This document shows, in pieces, positions 41,390 to 50,508 of a stretch of DNA of 64,000 bases (within the stretch, counting starts at the first letter, position 1; each line of letters starts with the position of its first letter). The position numbers and the translations under genes were made by a program. Source of the stretch: Sphingomonas sp. Leaf22 (lineage in GTDB: Bacteria; Pseudomonadota; Alphaproteobacteria; Sphingomonadales; Sphingomonadaceae); NCBI RefSeq assembly GCF_001421715.1, contig NZ_LMKP01000004.1, forward strand, positions 1 through 64,000, in the 5' to 3' direction. Below the pieces are notes generated by a model. The model saw nothing but the letters and a program-made list of their open reading frames with translations. It made no database searches and had not been told where the DNA came from.

Positions 41390-42226
41390 ATGACCGAAAA
41401 ACTTTCCCCCGGCCTGTACATCGTCGCGACCCCGATCGGCAATCTCGCAGACCTAAGTCCGCGCGCCGCCGATATTTTATCGCGAGCGCACATTATCGCG
41501 GTGGAGGACAGCCGGGTAACCGCCGGGCTGTTGCGCCATATCGGCGTCAAACGGCCGATGATCCCGTATCACGATCATAACGCCGAAGGGATGCGCCCCG
41601 GCCTGATCGCGCGGATGGCGTCGGAGGCGGTGGCGCTGGTATCCGACGCGGGCACGCCGCTGATCTCCGATCCCGGATACAAGCTGGTGCGCGATGCGCG
41701 GGCGGCGGGCCATGCGGTGGTGACGATCCCCGGCCCGTGTGCGGCGGTGGCGGCGCTGACGCTGGCCGGACTGCCGACCGACCGGTTCCTGTTCGCCGGC
41801 TTCCTGCCGCCCAAGGCGCATGCCCGGGCCGAATCGATCGCCGAGATCGCGGGCGTGCGCGCGACGCTGGTCCTGTACGAAAGCGGCCCGCGCCTGTCGG
41901 CGACGCTGGCGGCGCTGGCGGACGGGTTGGGCGACCGCGACGCGGGCGTGGCGCGCGAGATCACCAAGAAGTTCGAGGAATGCGTGACCGGCACGCTGTC
42001 GACGCTCGCCGCGCGCTATGCCGAGGCACCACCGAGGGGCGAGATCGTGATCGTCGTCGCCCCACCCGGCGCTCCCCCGCCCGCGACCGAGGCGGATGCC
42101 GATACGGCGTTGCGCGAGGCGCTGACCCGGCTACCTGCGTCGAAGGCCGCCGGGGAGGTCGCCAAGGCGCTGGGGCTCGACCGGCGCGAGCTATATGCGC
42201 GGGCGATGGCGTTGAAGGGGGGGTAG
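41390..42226 (+). CDS. rsmI: 16S rRNA (cytidine1402-2'-O)-methyltransferase
   Basis: SAM-dependent enzyme that 2'-O-methylates C1402 in the ribosomal P site. The 278 residues start MTEKLSPGLYIVATPIGNLA, then DLSPRAADILSRAHIIAVED, HNAEGMRPGLIARM, LVSDAGTPLISDPGYKLVR and VTIPGPCAAVAALTLAGLPT, the full TP-methylase signature. A C-terminal helical tail follows. ATG 41375 is an alternative: it overlaps the start codon of the divergent lpoA-like gene in the palindrome CCATGG. 41390 gives the more usual N-terminus. yraN, which often follows, is absent. Confidence 0.95.
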   Translation: MTEKLSPGLYIVATPIGNLADLSPRAADILSRAHIIAVEDSRVTAGLLRHIGVKRPMIPYHDHNAEGMRPGLIARMASEAVALVSDAGTPLISDPGYKLVRDARAAGHAVVTIPGPCAAVAALTLAGLPTDRFLFAGFLPPKAHARAESIAEIAGVRATLVLYESGPRLSATLAALADGLGDRDAGVAREITKKFEECVTGTLSTLAARYAEAPPRGEIVIVVAPPGAPPPATEADADTALREALTRLPASKAAGEVAKALGLDRRELYARAMALKGG

Positions 42227-42227
42227 G

Positions 42228-42425
42228 TCAGGCGGCGATGTTGCCGTAATTCTGCGCCTGGATCGGGCGAACGGCGGCGTTGATCGGCAGGGTGTCGCCG
42301 CAACAGGCGCATTCGGCGATGATCCGTCCGACGAACCATTGCGAAGCGCCGCAGGTCGGGCAGCTGTTGCGCCCATGTAGTGCGTATAGCGGTACGCGAG
42401 TATGGAATAGGACGGATCGTTCCAC
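42228..42425 (-). CDS. Small zinc-ribbon-like protein
   Basis: A 65-residue protein from GTG 42425, with AGGGAG 6 nt upstream, starting VERSVLFHTRVPLYALHGRN. Two CxxC pairs (NSCPTCGAS and ECACCGDTL) separated by 14 residues should bind one zinc as a ribbon. The family is not recognised; such proteins may bind nucleic acid or act as rubredoxin-like or adaptor modules. It is convergent with rsmI with one base between the stops. The frame extends upstream without start-like context, so the GTG was chosen on its ribosome-binding site. Confidence 0.6.
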   Translation of the reverse strand: MERSVLFHTRVPLYALHGRNSCPTCGASQWFVGRIIAECACCGDTLPINAAVRPIQAQNYGNIAA

Positions 42426-42569
42426 GGCATTCTCCCTGTTGAAAAGGGAACGCCACCACCGCAACGCGGTTCCATGCCGGAGGGGTGCAAAAATCGAGGA
42501 AGCCACCAAAGGTTCCGGAGAATGTGCCACGGTCGGACAGGCTGACGAACCGGTCCGCCGCAATCCCGG

Positions 42570-42929
42570 TTACGCCGGGGTGCGTTCGTCCAGCAGCCCG
42601 TGCGCGTCAAGCCCCAGCAACGCGATATGCGCGCGGATGCGCGGCCAATGTCCGGTCAGAAACCGTTCGCGCTCGGCGATGCGCAACCGCTCGACCGCGC
42701 CCGGCAGCACGAACATGCCGACGCCGCGCCGCACCTCGACATAGTCGTCGTCCTGAAACGTCTGATACGCCTTGGCCACGGTCAGCGGGTTCGCGCCGTG
42801 TTCGGCGGCGAACGCCCGGACCGAGGGCAGTTGGTCCCCCGCCCGATACTCGCCACGCAGGATCGCCGCCGCGATCAGTGCCCGCAGACGAAGATAGACG
42901 GGCGTGTCCTCATGGTCGATCGCTGTCAT
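42570..42929 (-). CDS. GntR-family regulator, YtrA-type
   Basis: A 119-residue short GntR regulator with almost only the winged-helix domain. It reads PVYLRLRALIAAAILRGEYR, GDQLPSVRAFAAEHGANPLT, VAKAYQTFQDDDYVEVRRGV and GMFVLPGA, then a helical dimer tail (RERFLTGHWPRIRAHIALLG). This length is typical of the YtrA subfamily, which controls ABC transporters in Firmicutes and related systems elsewhere. It lies 39 bp downstream of a nitroreductase gene on the same strand; no obvious transport target is adjacent. Its own start region is its likeliest operator. Confidence 0.9.
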   Translation of the reverse strand: MTAIDHEDTPVYLRLRALIAAAILRGEYRAGDQLPSVRAFAAEHGANPLTVAKAYQTFQDDDYVEVRRGVGMFVLPGAVERLRIAERERFLTGHWPRIRAHIALLGLDAHGLLDERTPA

Positions 42930-42968
42930 GCTGACTTAATACAGCAACGGCCGGGAAAGTCCATCGGT

Positions 42969-43547
42969 TCAGCCGGCCCAAACCGTACGAACGCGCGCCG
43001 GATCGGGACGCGGCCGTTCGTCGAGCGGACGGCCGGGCGAGCCGATATAGACGAAGCCGGCAATGGTTTCGTGCGGGGAGCCGAACGCATCGCGGACCTG
43101 CGGGCTGTACGCCGCCCAGCCGGTCAGCCAGCTGGCGACATAGCCCATGGCGTGCGCGGCATGGAGCAGGTTCATCGTCGCCGCTCCGGTCGACATCGTC
43201 TGCTCCCACTGCGGAATATGACTGTCGACCGGCGACGACAGGACGACGATCAGCGCCTGCCCCTCCTGCGCGAACCGGTCGCACGCTTCGAGTTGGGGTT
43301 CGGTCGCGGTCGGATTCTCGTCGGCATAGGCCTTGCGCAGCAACGCCGCGAACGCCGCGCGGCGATCCTGCGGGATCACCACGAACCGCCACGGGGCCAG
43401 CTTGCCATGGTCGGGCGTCCGCACGGCGATGTCGATCATCGCATCGATCTCGGCATCGCTCGGCCCCGGCGCGACCATGTCACGCGGCTTGCCCGAACGA
43501 CGGGTTTGCAAATGGCTGAGCAGCGTGGATCGGTCGTTGAACGTCAT
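42969..43547 (-). CDS. Nitroreductase family protein (YdjA-like)
   Basis: FMN-dependent oxidoreductase of 192 residues. The start MTFNDRSTLLSHLQTRRSGK has the FMN-contacting RRS. IDIAVRTPDHGKLAPWRFVV, LLHAAHAMGYVASWLTGWAA and FVYIGSPGRPLDERPRPDP match the YdjA/TdsD-like group, compact single-domain nitroreductases. The physiological electron acceptor is unknown. The GntR regulator gene follows after 39 bp and may be cotranscribed. The upstream frame extension is not family-like. Confidence 0.9.
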   Translation of the reverse strand: MTFNDRSTLLSHLQTRRSGKPRDMVAPGPSDAEIDAMIDIAVRTPDHGKLAPWRFVVIPQDRRAAFAALLRKAYADENPTATEPQLEACDRFAQEGQALIVVLSSPVDSHIPQWEQTMSTGAATMNLLHAAHAMGYVASWLTGWAAYSPQVRDAFGSPHETIAGFVYIGSPGRPLDERPRPDPARVRTVWAG

Positions 43548-43678
43548 GACCGGCACGTAGGGTCCCGCCCCCGCCCGCACAATGCGCTTGGCATTACCGT
43601 TTCTTGCGTTACGAATTGACGACAGGAGACGGCCGCAGCGCGGCCCGGTCAAGATACCCCAGGACAAGGGACAAAAGC

Positions 43679-45358
43679 GTGCCTGAATTCAAGGCTTTTG
43701 CACTATGGAACGAGGCCGACTGGATCGCGGCGATCGCGACCGTCATCCTTGCCGCGTTCCTTGCGGGCGGGCTGGCGGTGGGACTGAGCCGCAAGCCCGA
43801 ATTCGCCGGCCATCCGCGCGGCCTGTACATGCTGTTCTTCGCAGAGATGTGGGAGCGTTTTTCCTATTACGGGATGCGCGCGATCCTGATCTTCTACCTG
43901 ACGCAGCACTGGCTGTTCAGCGACGGCAAGGCGAACCTGATCTATGGCGGCTATACCGCGCTGGTCTATATCACCCCGGTGCTCGGCGGCTATCTCGCCG
44001 ACCGCTATCTGGGTCAGCGCAAGGCGGTGCTGTTCGGCGGCGTGCTGCTCGCCTTCGGCCATCTGTTCATGGCGTTCGAGGGGATGGAGGGCGTCACCGA
44101 CGCCGCGGTCAAACAGGCCGATCCCGCGATCAACGTCTTCTGGCTGGCACTGGCACTCATCATCGTCGGGTCGGGATTCCTGAAGGCCAATATCTCGGTG
44201 ATGGTCGGCCAGCTCTACCGCATGACCGATATCCGCCGCGATTCCGCCTACACCGTCTTCTATATCGGCATTAACCTGGGCGGAGCGGCCGGTTCGATCC
44301 TCGTCGGGTATCTGGGGCAGACGATCGGCTGGGCGTTCGGCTTCGGCCTTGCCGGCATCGGCATGGTCGCCGGGCTGCTGGTGTTCGTGGTCGGCAAGGG
44401 GCTGCTCGGCGGCAAGGGCGAGGCACCCGACCCGGCGGCGCTCAAGCGGCGCGTGGCCGGCATGCCGTTCGAATGGCTGCTCTATGGCACCGGCCTGCTC
44501 GCGACCCTCGTGATGTGGGGGCTGATCCAGTATCAGGACGTCATCCAGTCGCTGCTGATCGTCTCCGGCATCGGGCTGCTCGGCTATGTCCTGTTCGAAG
44601 CGTTCAAGCTCGAAACCCATGCCCGTCACCGCATGTTCGCCATCCTGTTCCTCATCGCGCTCAACCCGATCTTCTGGGGTCTGTTCGAACAGGCCGGTGG
44701 CAGCTTCAACCTGTACACCGATCGCTTCGTCGATCGCGGCGGGGTGCCGGCGGCGTTGTTCCAGTCGATCAATTCGATCTACATCATCCTGTTGGGCGCG
44801 ATCTTCGCCGGCATCTGGGCGTTCCTTGCCAAGCGGGGGCGGGAGCCATCGGCCCCGGCCAAGTTCGCGCTGGCGCTGATGCAGGTCGGCCTCGCTTTCC
44901 TCGCCTTCGTCTGGGGCGCGAACAGCGTCGGTCCGGCGGTGGCGACACCGGTCGCGTTCGTCTTCCTGTTCTATTTCTTCCAGACCACCGGCGAGCTGTG
45001 CCTGTCGCCGGTCGGGCTGTCGGCGATGAACCGGCTCGCGCCCAAGCACCTCGCCTCGCTCATCATGGGTGCGTGGTTCTACATGACGGCGGTCGGCAAT
45101 TTCGTCGCGGGCAAGATCGGCGAGGCGACCGGCGGCCATGATGGCGAAATGACCAAGGAAGGCACGCTGGCCGTCTATTCCACCATCGGCTGGTGGACGA
45201 TCGGCATCGGCGTCGTCGTGCTGCTGCTGTCGCCGTTCGTGAAGCGGTTGATGCACCTCGACACGCTGAGCGACGAGGTCGATCACAGCCTGGCCGGACA
45301 GGCCGCGATCGGCGAGCCGAAGGCGGCGGGCGTCGACGTGTGGAAAGAACAACGCTGA
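43679..45358 (+). CDS. POT-family proton-dependent oligopeptide transporter
   Basis: A 559-residue inner-membrane symporter for di- and tripeptides with about 13-14 helices. Signatures: FAEMWERFSYYGMRAILIFY (ExxER-type proton site and substrate tyrosines), GGYLADRYLGQRKAVLFGG (PTR2 signature 1) and FYIGINLGGAAGSILVGYL (signature 2). TTGELCLSPVGLSAMNRLAP on helix 10 is also family-typical. GTG 43679 has AAGGG 9 nt upstream. It is preceded by the divergent nitroreductase and followed by an acyltransferase with its own leader, so it is likely a single-gene unit. Confidence 0.94.
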   Translation: MPEFKAFALWNEADWIAAIATVILAAFLAGGLAVGLSRKPEFAGHPRGLYMLFFAEMWERFSYYGMRAILIFYLTQHWLFSDGKANLIYGGYTALVYITPVLGGYLADRYLGQRKAVLFGGVLLAFGHLFMAFEGMEGVTDAAVKQADPAINVFWLALALIIVGSGFLKANISVMVGQLYRMTDIRRDSAYTVFYIGINLGGAAGSILVGYLGQTIGWAFGFGLAGIGMVAGLLVFVVGKGLLGGKGEAPDPAALKRRVAGMPFEWLLYGTGLLATLVMWGLIQYQDVIQSLLIVSGIGLLGYVLFEAFKLETHARHRMFAILFLIALNPIFWGLFEQAGGSFNLYTDRFVDRGGVPAALFQSINSIYIILLGAIFAGIWAFLAKRGREPSAPAKFALALMQVGLAFLAFVWGANSVGPAVATPVAFVFLFYFFQTTGELCLSPVGLSAMNRLAPKHLASLIMGAWFYMTAVGNFVAGKIGEATGGHDGEMTKEGTLAVYSTIGWWTIGIGVVVLLLSPFVKRLMHLDTLSDEVDHSLAGQAAIGEPKAAGVDVWKEQR

Positions 45359-45429
45359 CCGGACCGCAACGCAGGACGATCCCGTCGGATCGTTTCGCGT
45401 TGCAGCCGGACGCGTGGTAGCCGCGTGAC

Positions 45430-47298
45430 ATGATCCGGTATCGCGACGACATTGACGGGCTACGCGCGGTCGCGGCGTTGCTGGTCGTCGCGTTTCATTG
45501 CGGCTTTGCGAAGTTCGTGCCCGGCGGGTTCGTCGGTGTCGACATCTTCTTCGTCATTTCGGGCTATCTCATCACCGGCATCGTGCATGGCGACGTGCAG
45601 GCCGGACGCTTCTCGCTCTGGCAATTCTACGAACGGCGGGTGCGGCGCATCTTTCCTGCGCTGATCGCGGTCTATGTCGCGGTGCTGCTGGCGTCGTTCG
45701 TGCTGCTGTTTCCCGGTGAGACGGCGCAGCAGGCGAAGAACGCCACCGCGTCGATCCTGTTCGTTTCGAACGTCTATTTCTATCTCGGCACCGATTATTT
45801 CGATTCGGCATCGCGGTTCAACGCGCTGCTCCACACTTGGTCGATCTCGGTCGAGGAGCAGTTCTACCTGTTCTTCCCGCCGTTGCTGGCGCTGCTCCAT
45901 CGTCGGTTCCGACCGGCGCTGAAACCGCTGATCGCGACCGTGCTGCTGGCGTCGCTGATCCTGTCGGCATGGCGGGTGCATCACGATGCATCGGCAGCCT
46001 TCTATCTGGTCCAGTATCGCGCATGGGAATTGATGATCGGCGCGGCGCTGGCGCTGGGCATGGTGCCGGCGGCGAGGCAGCGGGGGGTGGCGGAGGCCGG
46101 TGCGGTCATCGGGGTCGCGCTGATCGTCGGCAGCGTCCTGCTGCTCGACCGCGACAGCCTGTTCCCCGGACTGGCGGCGGCCCCCGCTTGTATCGGGGCC
46201 GCGTGCCTGATCTGGTCGGGCATGGCCGGGCGGACGCTGGTCGGTCGCAGCCTCGGCTTGCCGCCCGCGCGGTTCGTCGGCCGGATTTCCTATTCGCTCT
46301 ACCTTTGGCACTGGCCGCTCTGGGTACTGGGCGGGCAGGTCCATGAGATCAAGTCGATGGCGGGATCGGCGGCGTTCATCCTGTCGGTATTGCTGGTCGC
46401 GGCGGTGTCGTGGCGGTGGATCGAACAGCCGTTCCGTGGGCGCAATCCGGCGATACCGCCCCGGCGGGCGGTATGGATCGGGGTCGCGACGATGCTGGCG
46501 ACGCTGGCGTTCGTGGTCGCGGTGCCGTTTGCGGCGCGAGCCTATTGGCAGGTGCCCGCGCGGATCGAACGCGTCACGGATTTCATCCGCTACCGCGCTG
46601 CGCCCAATTCGCGCGCCGGGCTGTGCTTCCTGACCACGCACGACGATGTTGCGACCTTCGATCGCGACCTTTGCCTGCGCCTGTCACCGACCAAGCCCAA
46701 CGTCCTGTTGCTCGGCGACAGTCACGCCGCACATTTCTATCGCGGACTGGTGGCGCTGGACGGGATCAACGTCCTGCAGGCCAATGCGTCGGGATGCCGC
46801 CCGGTCGCCGATCCGGTCGGGGAGGCGCGGTGCACCGCGCTGATGCGCTACGTCACCGACGATTTCCTGCCGAACCACCGCGTCGATACGGTGATCCTGT
46901 CGGCACTGTGGCGCGACGACGACTGGCCGGCGTTGCAGCGACAGATTGCGCGGGTCCGGCGCCATGCCGACCATGTCGTCGTGTTCGGTCCCATCGCCGA
47001 ATATGATCGCGCCCTGCCCCGCATCCTTGCCGACGCCCTGTATCGGCGCGATCCGTCGATCGTCGACCGGCACCGTATCGCCAGCCGGCGCACGCTCGAC
47101 GCGATGCTCGCGGCAAGGGTGCCCGCGACCGGCGCGACCTATGTCTCGACCTACCGCGCGCTGTGCCCGAACGACCGCTGCACGCTGTGGACCGACGACG
47201 GCAATCCGATCCAGTTCGACTATGGGCATCTGACCGCGCGCGGATCGTGGCTGATGATCGACCGCGTCCGCCCACAACTGCCCTTTGCAACGCGCTGA
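45430..47298 (+). CDS. OafA/YrhL-type O-acyltransferase with SGNH domain
   Basis: A 622-residue membrane enzyme that acylates cell-surface polysaccharide. The N-terminal acyltransferase-3 domain has about 10-11 helices. It starts MIRYRDDIDGLRAVAALLVV and holds VGVDIFFVISGYLITGIV, FYERRVRRIFPAL, LLHTWSISVEEQFYLFFPPL and GRISYSLYLWHWPLWVL. A periplasmic SGNH domain follows: NVLLLGDSHAAHFYRGLVAL (Ser), VILSALWRDDDW, and the final DYGHLTARG (Asp/His). The domain order is that of OafA, OatA and YrhL. It is the intact counterpart of the remnant at 38-745. No polysaccharide cluster is adjacent. Confidence 0.94.
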   Translation: MIRYRDDIDGLRAVAALLVVAFHCGFAKFVPGGFVGVDIFFVISGYLITGIVHGDVQAGRFSLWQFYERRVRRIFPALIAVYVAVLLASFVLLFPGETAQQAKNATASILFVSNVYFYLGTDYFDSASRFNALLHTWSISVEEQFYLFFPPLLALLHRRFRPALKPLIATVLLASLILSAWRVHHDASAAFYLVQYRAWELMIGAALALGMVPAARQRGVAEAGAVIGVALIVGSVLLLDRDSLFPGLAAAPACIGAACLIWSGMAGRTLVGRSLGLPPARFVGRISYSLYLWHWPLWVLGGQVHEIKSMAGSAAFILSVLLVAAVSWRWIEQPFRGRNPAIPPRRAVWIGVATMLATLAFVVAVPFAARAYWQVPARIERVTDFIRYRAAPNSRAGLCFLTTHDDVATFDRDLCLRLSPTKPNVLLLGDSHAAHFYRGLVALDGINVLQANASGCRPVADPVGEARCTALMRYVTDDFLPNHRVDTVILSALWRDDDWPALQRQIARVRRHADHVVVFGPIAEYDRALPRILADALYRRDPSIVDRHRIASRRTLDAMLAARVPATGATYVSTYRALCPNDRCTLWTDDGNPIQFDYGHLTARGSWLMIDRVRPQLPFATR

Positions 47299-47367
47299 TC
47301 CGATGGCGGGGCGAAATCCCTGTTGCACTTGGCCGAAACCACGGTATTCCGGCCGCTCCCCGATCGG

Positions 47368-47443
47368 GGGCGCTTAGCTCAGTTGGTAGAGCATCTCGTT
47401 TACACCGAGAGGGTCGGCGGTTCGAGCCCGTCAGCGCCCACCA
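47368..47443 (+). tRNA. tRNA-Val (anticodon TAC)
   Basis: A 76-nt cloverleaf: acceptor GGGCGCT pairs with AGCGCCC, D-arm GCTCAGTTGGTAGAGC, anticodon stem CTCGT/ACCGAG with loop TTTACAC, and T-arm GGCGGTTCGAGCCCG. The CCA end is encoded. The anticodon TAC reads GUA and other valine codons. Confidence 0.97.
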
Positions 47444-47593
47444 GCCCATTCGAGGCGGCGGCGAACAGCCCCGGTTCGGCGACCCGGCAGCCGTTAGCGC
47501 GATCCCGTACCGAGCGGCCGACGCGGCCCTTTTAGCGACGTACGGCAACCGGATTAAAACATTGCGTTAACGATTGCCGCATATCGCAAAGCC

Positions 47594-47905
47594 ATGTGGA
47601 ATCAATGCAATCGGTCGCTGCTGGCGCTACAGGGTTTCGCCGTCGCAGCAGCATTCGCGATGTTCGGCCTGTGGCCGCCCGCCAGCGGCGCGATGGTTCT
47701 GGTGTCGCTCGACGGTTCCAGTCGCAACGAACTGGCCAAGATCGCATTGGCGGGCGGCGCGGCGCTGCTGCGGGCCGGCAATGTGCCCGGATCGATGGTG
47801 GTATCCGGCAACCGGGCGGACATAATGATGCAGCTTCATGGTCGCGCGATCCTGATCATCGCTGCCTCCGGACTGACGTGCGGGAGCGGTAGCCGTGGCA
47901 AGTAG
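47594..47905 (+). CDS. Small membrane protein overlapping a chemoreceptor gene
   Basis: I do not recognise the family. A 103-residue protein starting [20 protein letters not shown]. One or two hydrophobic segments ([34 protein letters not shown]) surround a region with [20 protein letters not shown] and [20 protein letters not shown]. Its last 11 nt overlap the start of the methyl-accepting chemotaxis gene, which implies translational coupling and possibly a shared membrane complex. No strong Shine-Dalgarno was seen. Confidence 0.55.
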   Translation: MWNQCNRSLLALQGFAVAAAFAMFGLWPPASGAMVLVSLDGSSRNELAKIALAGGAALLRAGNVPGSMVVSGNRADIMMQLHGRAILIIAASGLTCGSGSRGK

Positions 47906-49553
47906 AGCGGCCGAACCTGTGCTGCTGGCGCGGCTCAAGGCATTTGCCCTGCGCGAACCGGTCGATGCTCTGAGTTCGCTCGACCGGCTGCGGTACCACG
48001 GAATCCGGGTGTGGGCGGTGCTTGGCTGGATATCGCTGATCCTGCTGCTGATCGGCAACGTCCTTCTGGGGGGCGGCGTAGCCACGCCGCTGTTCGTGAC
48101 GGGCGTGCTGCTGAACCTCTTGCCGACGGCCGCCGCCTTGCAGGGGCGCTATGATGCGCAAGCCCGTGCGCTGATGGGCACGCTGGCCGTGGCCATCCCG
48201 GCGATGCTCGTGTTCCTGCTGCACGGTCACCCGTGGCAGATGGATGCGCATATGTATTTCTTCGTCGGGATGGCGGCGCTGGTCGTCCTGGCCGATTGGC
48301 GGCCGATCGCGGTGGCGACGGTGCTGGCGGCGCTGCACCACATCCTGCTGGAATGGCTGGCCCCCGAATATGTGTTCACCGGCGACGGCAATATCGGGCG
48401 CATCGCGTTTCACGTCGTCGCGGTCGGGCTTCAGTTCGCGACGCTGGCGGTGCTGACGATCCAGCTGAGCCGCCTGTTCGAGACGCAGGATCGTGCGATG
48501 CTGCGCGCGCAGGAACTAGCCGATGCCGCGGCGGAAGGACAGCGTCGGACCGAAGACGCGATGCGCCGGACGGAGGAAGCGATGCGGATCGCGCGGGTCG
48601 CCGAACGCGATGCCGCGGAGGAACGTCGCCGGCGCGAGGAACAGGCGGCGCGCATCGCCAGCGACCGGCACCGCGAACTCGTCGATCTGGCGCAGCAATT
48701 CGAACGATCGGTGACGACGGTCGTCCACAGCATCGGCGACACGACCCTGCGGTTGGAGGGAGCCGCGGAAAAGCTGGAGGACGTGACCGGGCTGGCACGG
48801 ACCGAAGCGGTCGAGGCGTCCGCCGGGGCGCACCGGGCCACCGACGAGATCGTGTCGGTCGCCGCGTCGATCCGCGACCTGTCGACGTCGATCTGGACGA
48901 TCGCCGCCGCTGCCGAACAACAAAACGCCCTGACCGGCACCGCCAGCGGCCATGCCGCCCGCAGTGTCCAGACCGTGGCGATGCTGGAGGAACAGGCCGT
49001 CCAGATCGAAGGATTCCTGGCCGATATCCGGGCGATCGCGGCGAAGACGAACCTGCTGGCGCTGAACGCCACGATCGAGGCGGCGCGGGCCGGCGAGGCC
49101 GGTCGCGGCTTCGTCGTGGTCGCCGGCGAGGTCAAGGCGCTGTCGGCCGATACCCGGCGGGCCAGCGACCGGATCAGCGCGCTGATCGGCGGCATCAGGG
49201 GTGGCGTCGCCGATACCGGCGACAAGCTGCGATCGGTACACCAGTCGATCGAGGAGGTCGCCACCGCCGCCAGCGGCATTGCGGCCGCGGTCCGCGATCA
49301 GAGCGTCACGTCGCGCGATGTCGACGCCGGTGCCACCCGGGTGGCGACGGCGGCCGCCGATGCGCGGCAGCAGATCGACAGCGTGGCGCAGGCCGCCGGT
49401 GCCGCATCGTCGCTATCGGCGGCGGTTCGCATCAGCGTCGGGCAACTGGCCGGCAGCGCAGGCGAGCTGCGCAGTTCGACCGACCAGTTCGTCGCCTTCC
49501 TCCGTTCCGATCAGGCCCAGCCCAGCCCGGCACGCGCCACCGCGGCGGCATAG
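47895..49553 (+). CDS. Methyl-accepting chemotaxis protein with membrane-embedded sensor
   Basis: A 552-residue chemoreceptor-like signal transducer. GTG 47895 has GGAG 7 nt upstream. The N-terminal 190 residues hold about six closely spaced helices ([54 protein letters not shown]) and no periplasmic domain. A coiled coil rich in Arg/Glu follows (residues about 205-260). The cytoplasmic signalling hairpin carries [20 protein letters not shown] and [20 protein letters not shown], the CheA/CheW contact tip. No other chemotaxis or flagellar gene is in view. It overlaps a small membrane protein gene and converges, with a 43-nt overlap, with the regulator on the other strand. Confidence 0.92.
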   Translation: MASRAAEPVLLARLKAFALREPVDALSSLDRLRYHGIRVWAVLGWISLILLLIGNVLLGGGVATPLFVTGVLLNLLPTAAALQGRYDAQARALMGTLAVAIPAMLVFLLHGHPWQMDAHMYFFVGMAALVVLADWRPIAVATVLAALHHILLEWLAPEYVFTGDGNIGRIAFHVVAVGLQFATLAVLTIQLSRLFETQDRAMLRAQELADAAAEGQRRTEDAMRRTEEAMRIARVAERDAAEERRRREEQAARIASDRHRELVDLAQQFERSVTTVVHSIGDTTLRLEGAAEKLEDVTGLARTEAVEASAGAHRATDEIVSVAASIRDLSTSIWTIAAAAEQQNALTGTASGHAARSVQTVAMLEEQAVQIEGFLADIRAIAAKTNLLALNATIEAARAGEAGRGFVVVAGEVKALSADTRRASDRISALIGGIRGGVADTGDKLRSVHQSIEEVATAASGIAAAVRDQSVTSRDVDAGATRVATAAADARQQIDSVAQAAGAASSLSAAVRISVGQLAGSAGELRSSTDQFVAFLRSDQAQPSPARATAAA

Positions 49554-50440
49554 CCCCGCATCCCGGCCACGCCGCGCGCGCTCAGCACGATGAATGCGCG
49601 GCGCTTGTCGGCCGGGTCCTCCTGCCGCGCGACCAGCCCGGCATCGGTCAGTGTCGTGATCCAGCGCAACGCCGTGGTCGGCGGCACCGCCGAGGCGATG
49701 CACAGGCTGGAGACCGAGACATTGCCGCCCTCCAGCCGTGCGGCGAACAGGTCGAGCAGCATGTCCCATGCCGGATCGGCGAACAGCTCGCCGGCAAAGA
49801 ATTGATCGCGCAGCCGCCGGGCCCGGATCGCGCCGCGTACCGTTGCCGCCGACACGGTCGGCACCGGCCCGTCACCGGCATCGGGCGCGACGAAATCGTC
49901 GGTGCGGTCGCGCACGCCCTCCCCGGTGTCGCCGTCGCGCGCGAGCTTTGCCAGCGCCTCGGCAATCCGCGCCACTTCGGCGTTCAGCCGCCGCAGCCGT
50001 TCGGCATCGCGTTCGGGAGCGTTGAGGCCCGCCCCGGCCCCGCCGCCCAGCACGATCGCGGCGATGCGCTCCCCGGGTCGCGCCTCGCACAACAGCGTCG
50101 CCGGACCGCCCAGCAGGTGCAGCGACACGACATCGATCGCCTCGACACCGAAACTGACCACCAGCTGTGCCCGGTCGCGCTCGGCCCGTGCTGCCAGGAC
50201 CGGCAGCGCACCGTCGAGCGTGTCGATTGCGACCCCGGTCGCATCGACCAGCAGCAGATCGGCATGGGTGATGTCATTGAGCGCGGCGGACAGGTCGGCA
50301 AAACCGATCGTCGCGGCGACCGCGACACCGGCATGGCGCAGCGCCGCCTGCGCATCGGCCGCCGCCAGTGCGTCGTCGACGACGATCACCGCCCGCCGCG
50401 CCGCCGTCGATTGCTGCTCGAACCCTTCGAACCCCGTCAC
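49511..50440 (-). CDS. Winged-helix (MarR-like) regulator with receiver-like N-terminal domain
   Basis: A 309-residue putative DNA-binding protein. The first 120 residues fold like a degenerate receiver or P-loop-type Rossmann domain ([40 protein letters not shown]). A short coiled coil ([20 protein letters not shown]) links to a C-terminal winged helix of MarR kind: [20 protein letters not shown], then [20 protein letters not shown] and AFIVLSARG. True receiver residues are only partly kept, so phosphorylation is doubtful. The gene lies 68 bp after pntB on the same strand and overlaps the chemoreceptor 3' end on the other. Target genes are unknown. Confidence 0.75.
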   Translation of the reverse strand: MTGFEGFEQQSTAARRAVIVVDDALAAADAQAALRHAGVAVAATIGFADLSAALNDITHADLLLVDATGVAIDTLDGALPVLAARAERDRAQLVVSFGVEAIDVVSLHLLGGPATLLCEARPGERIAAIVLGGGAGAGLNAPERDAERLRRLNAEVARIAEALAKLARDGDTGEGVRDRTDDFVAPDAGDGPVPTVSAATVRGAIRARRLRDQFFAGELFADPAWDMLLDLFAARLEGGNVSVSSLCIASAVPPTTALRWITTLTDAGLVARQEDPADKRRAFIVLSARGVAGMRGYAAAVARAGLGWA

Positions 50441-50508
50441 CCGCCTGTCCCCTTCGCTTCGGCAACGCTCGTCGCGCTGCGACCGTTGCGATGGGGCAAC
50501 GAAGGCGT

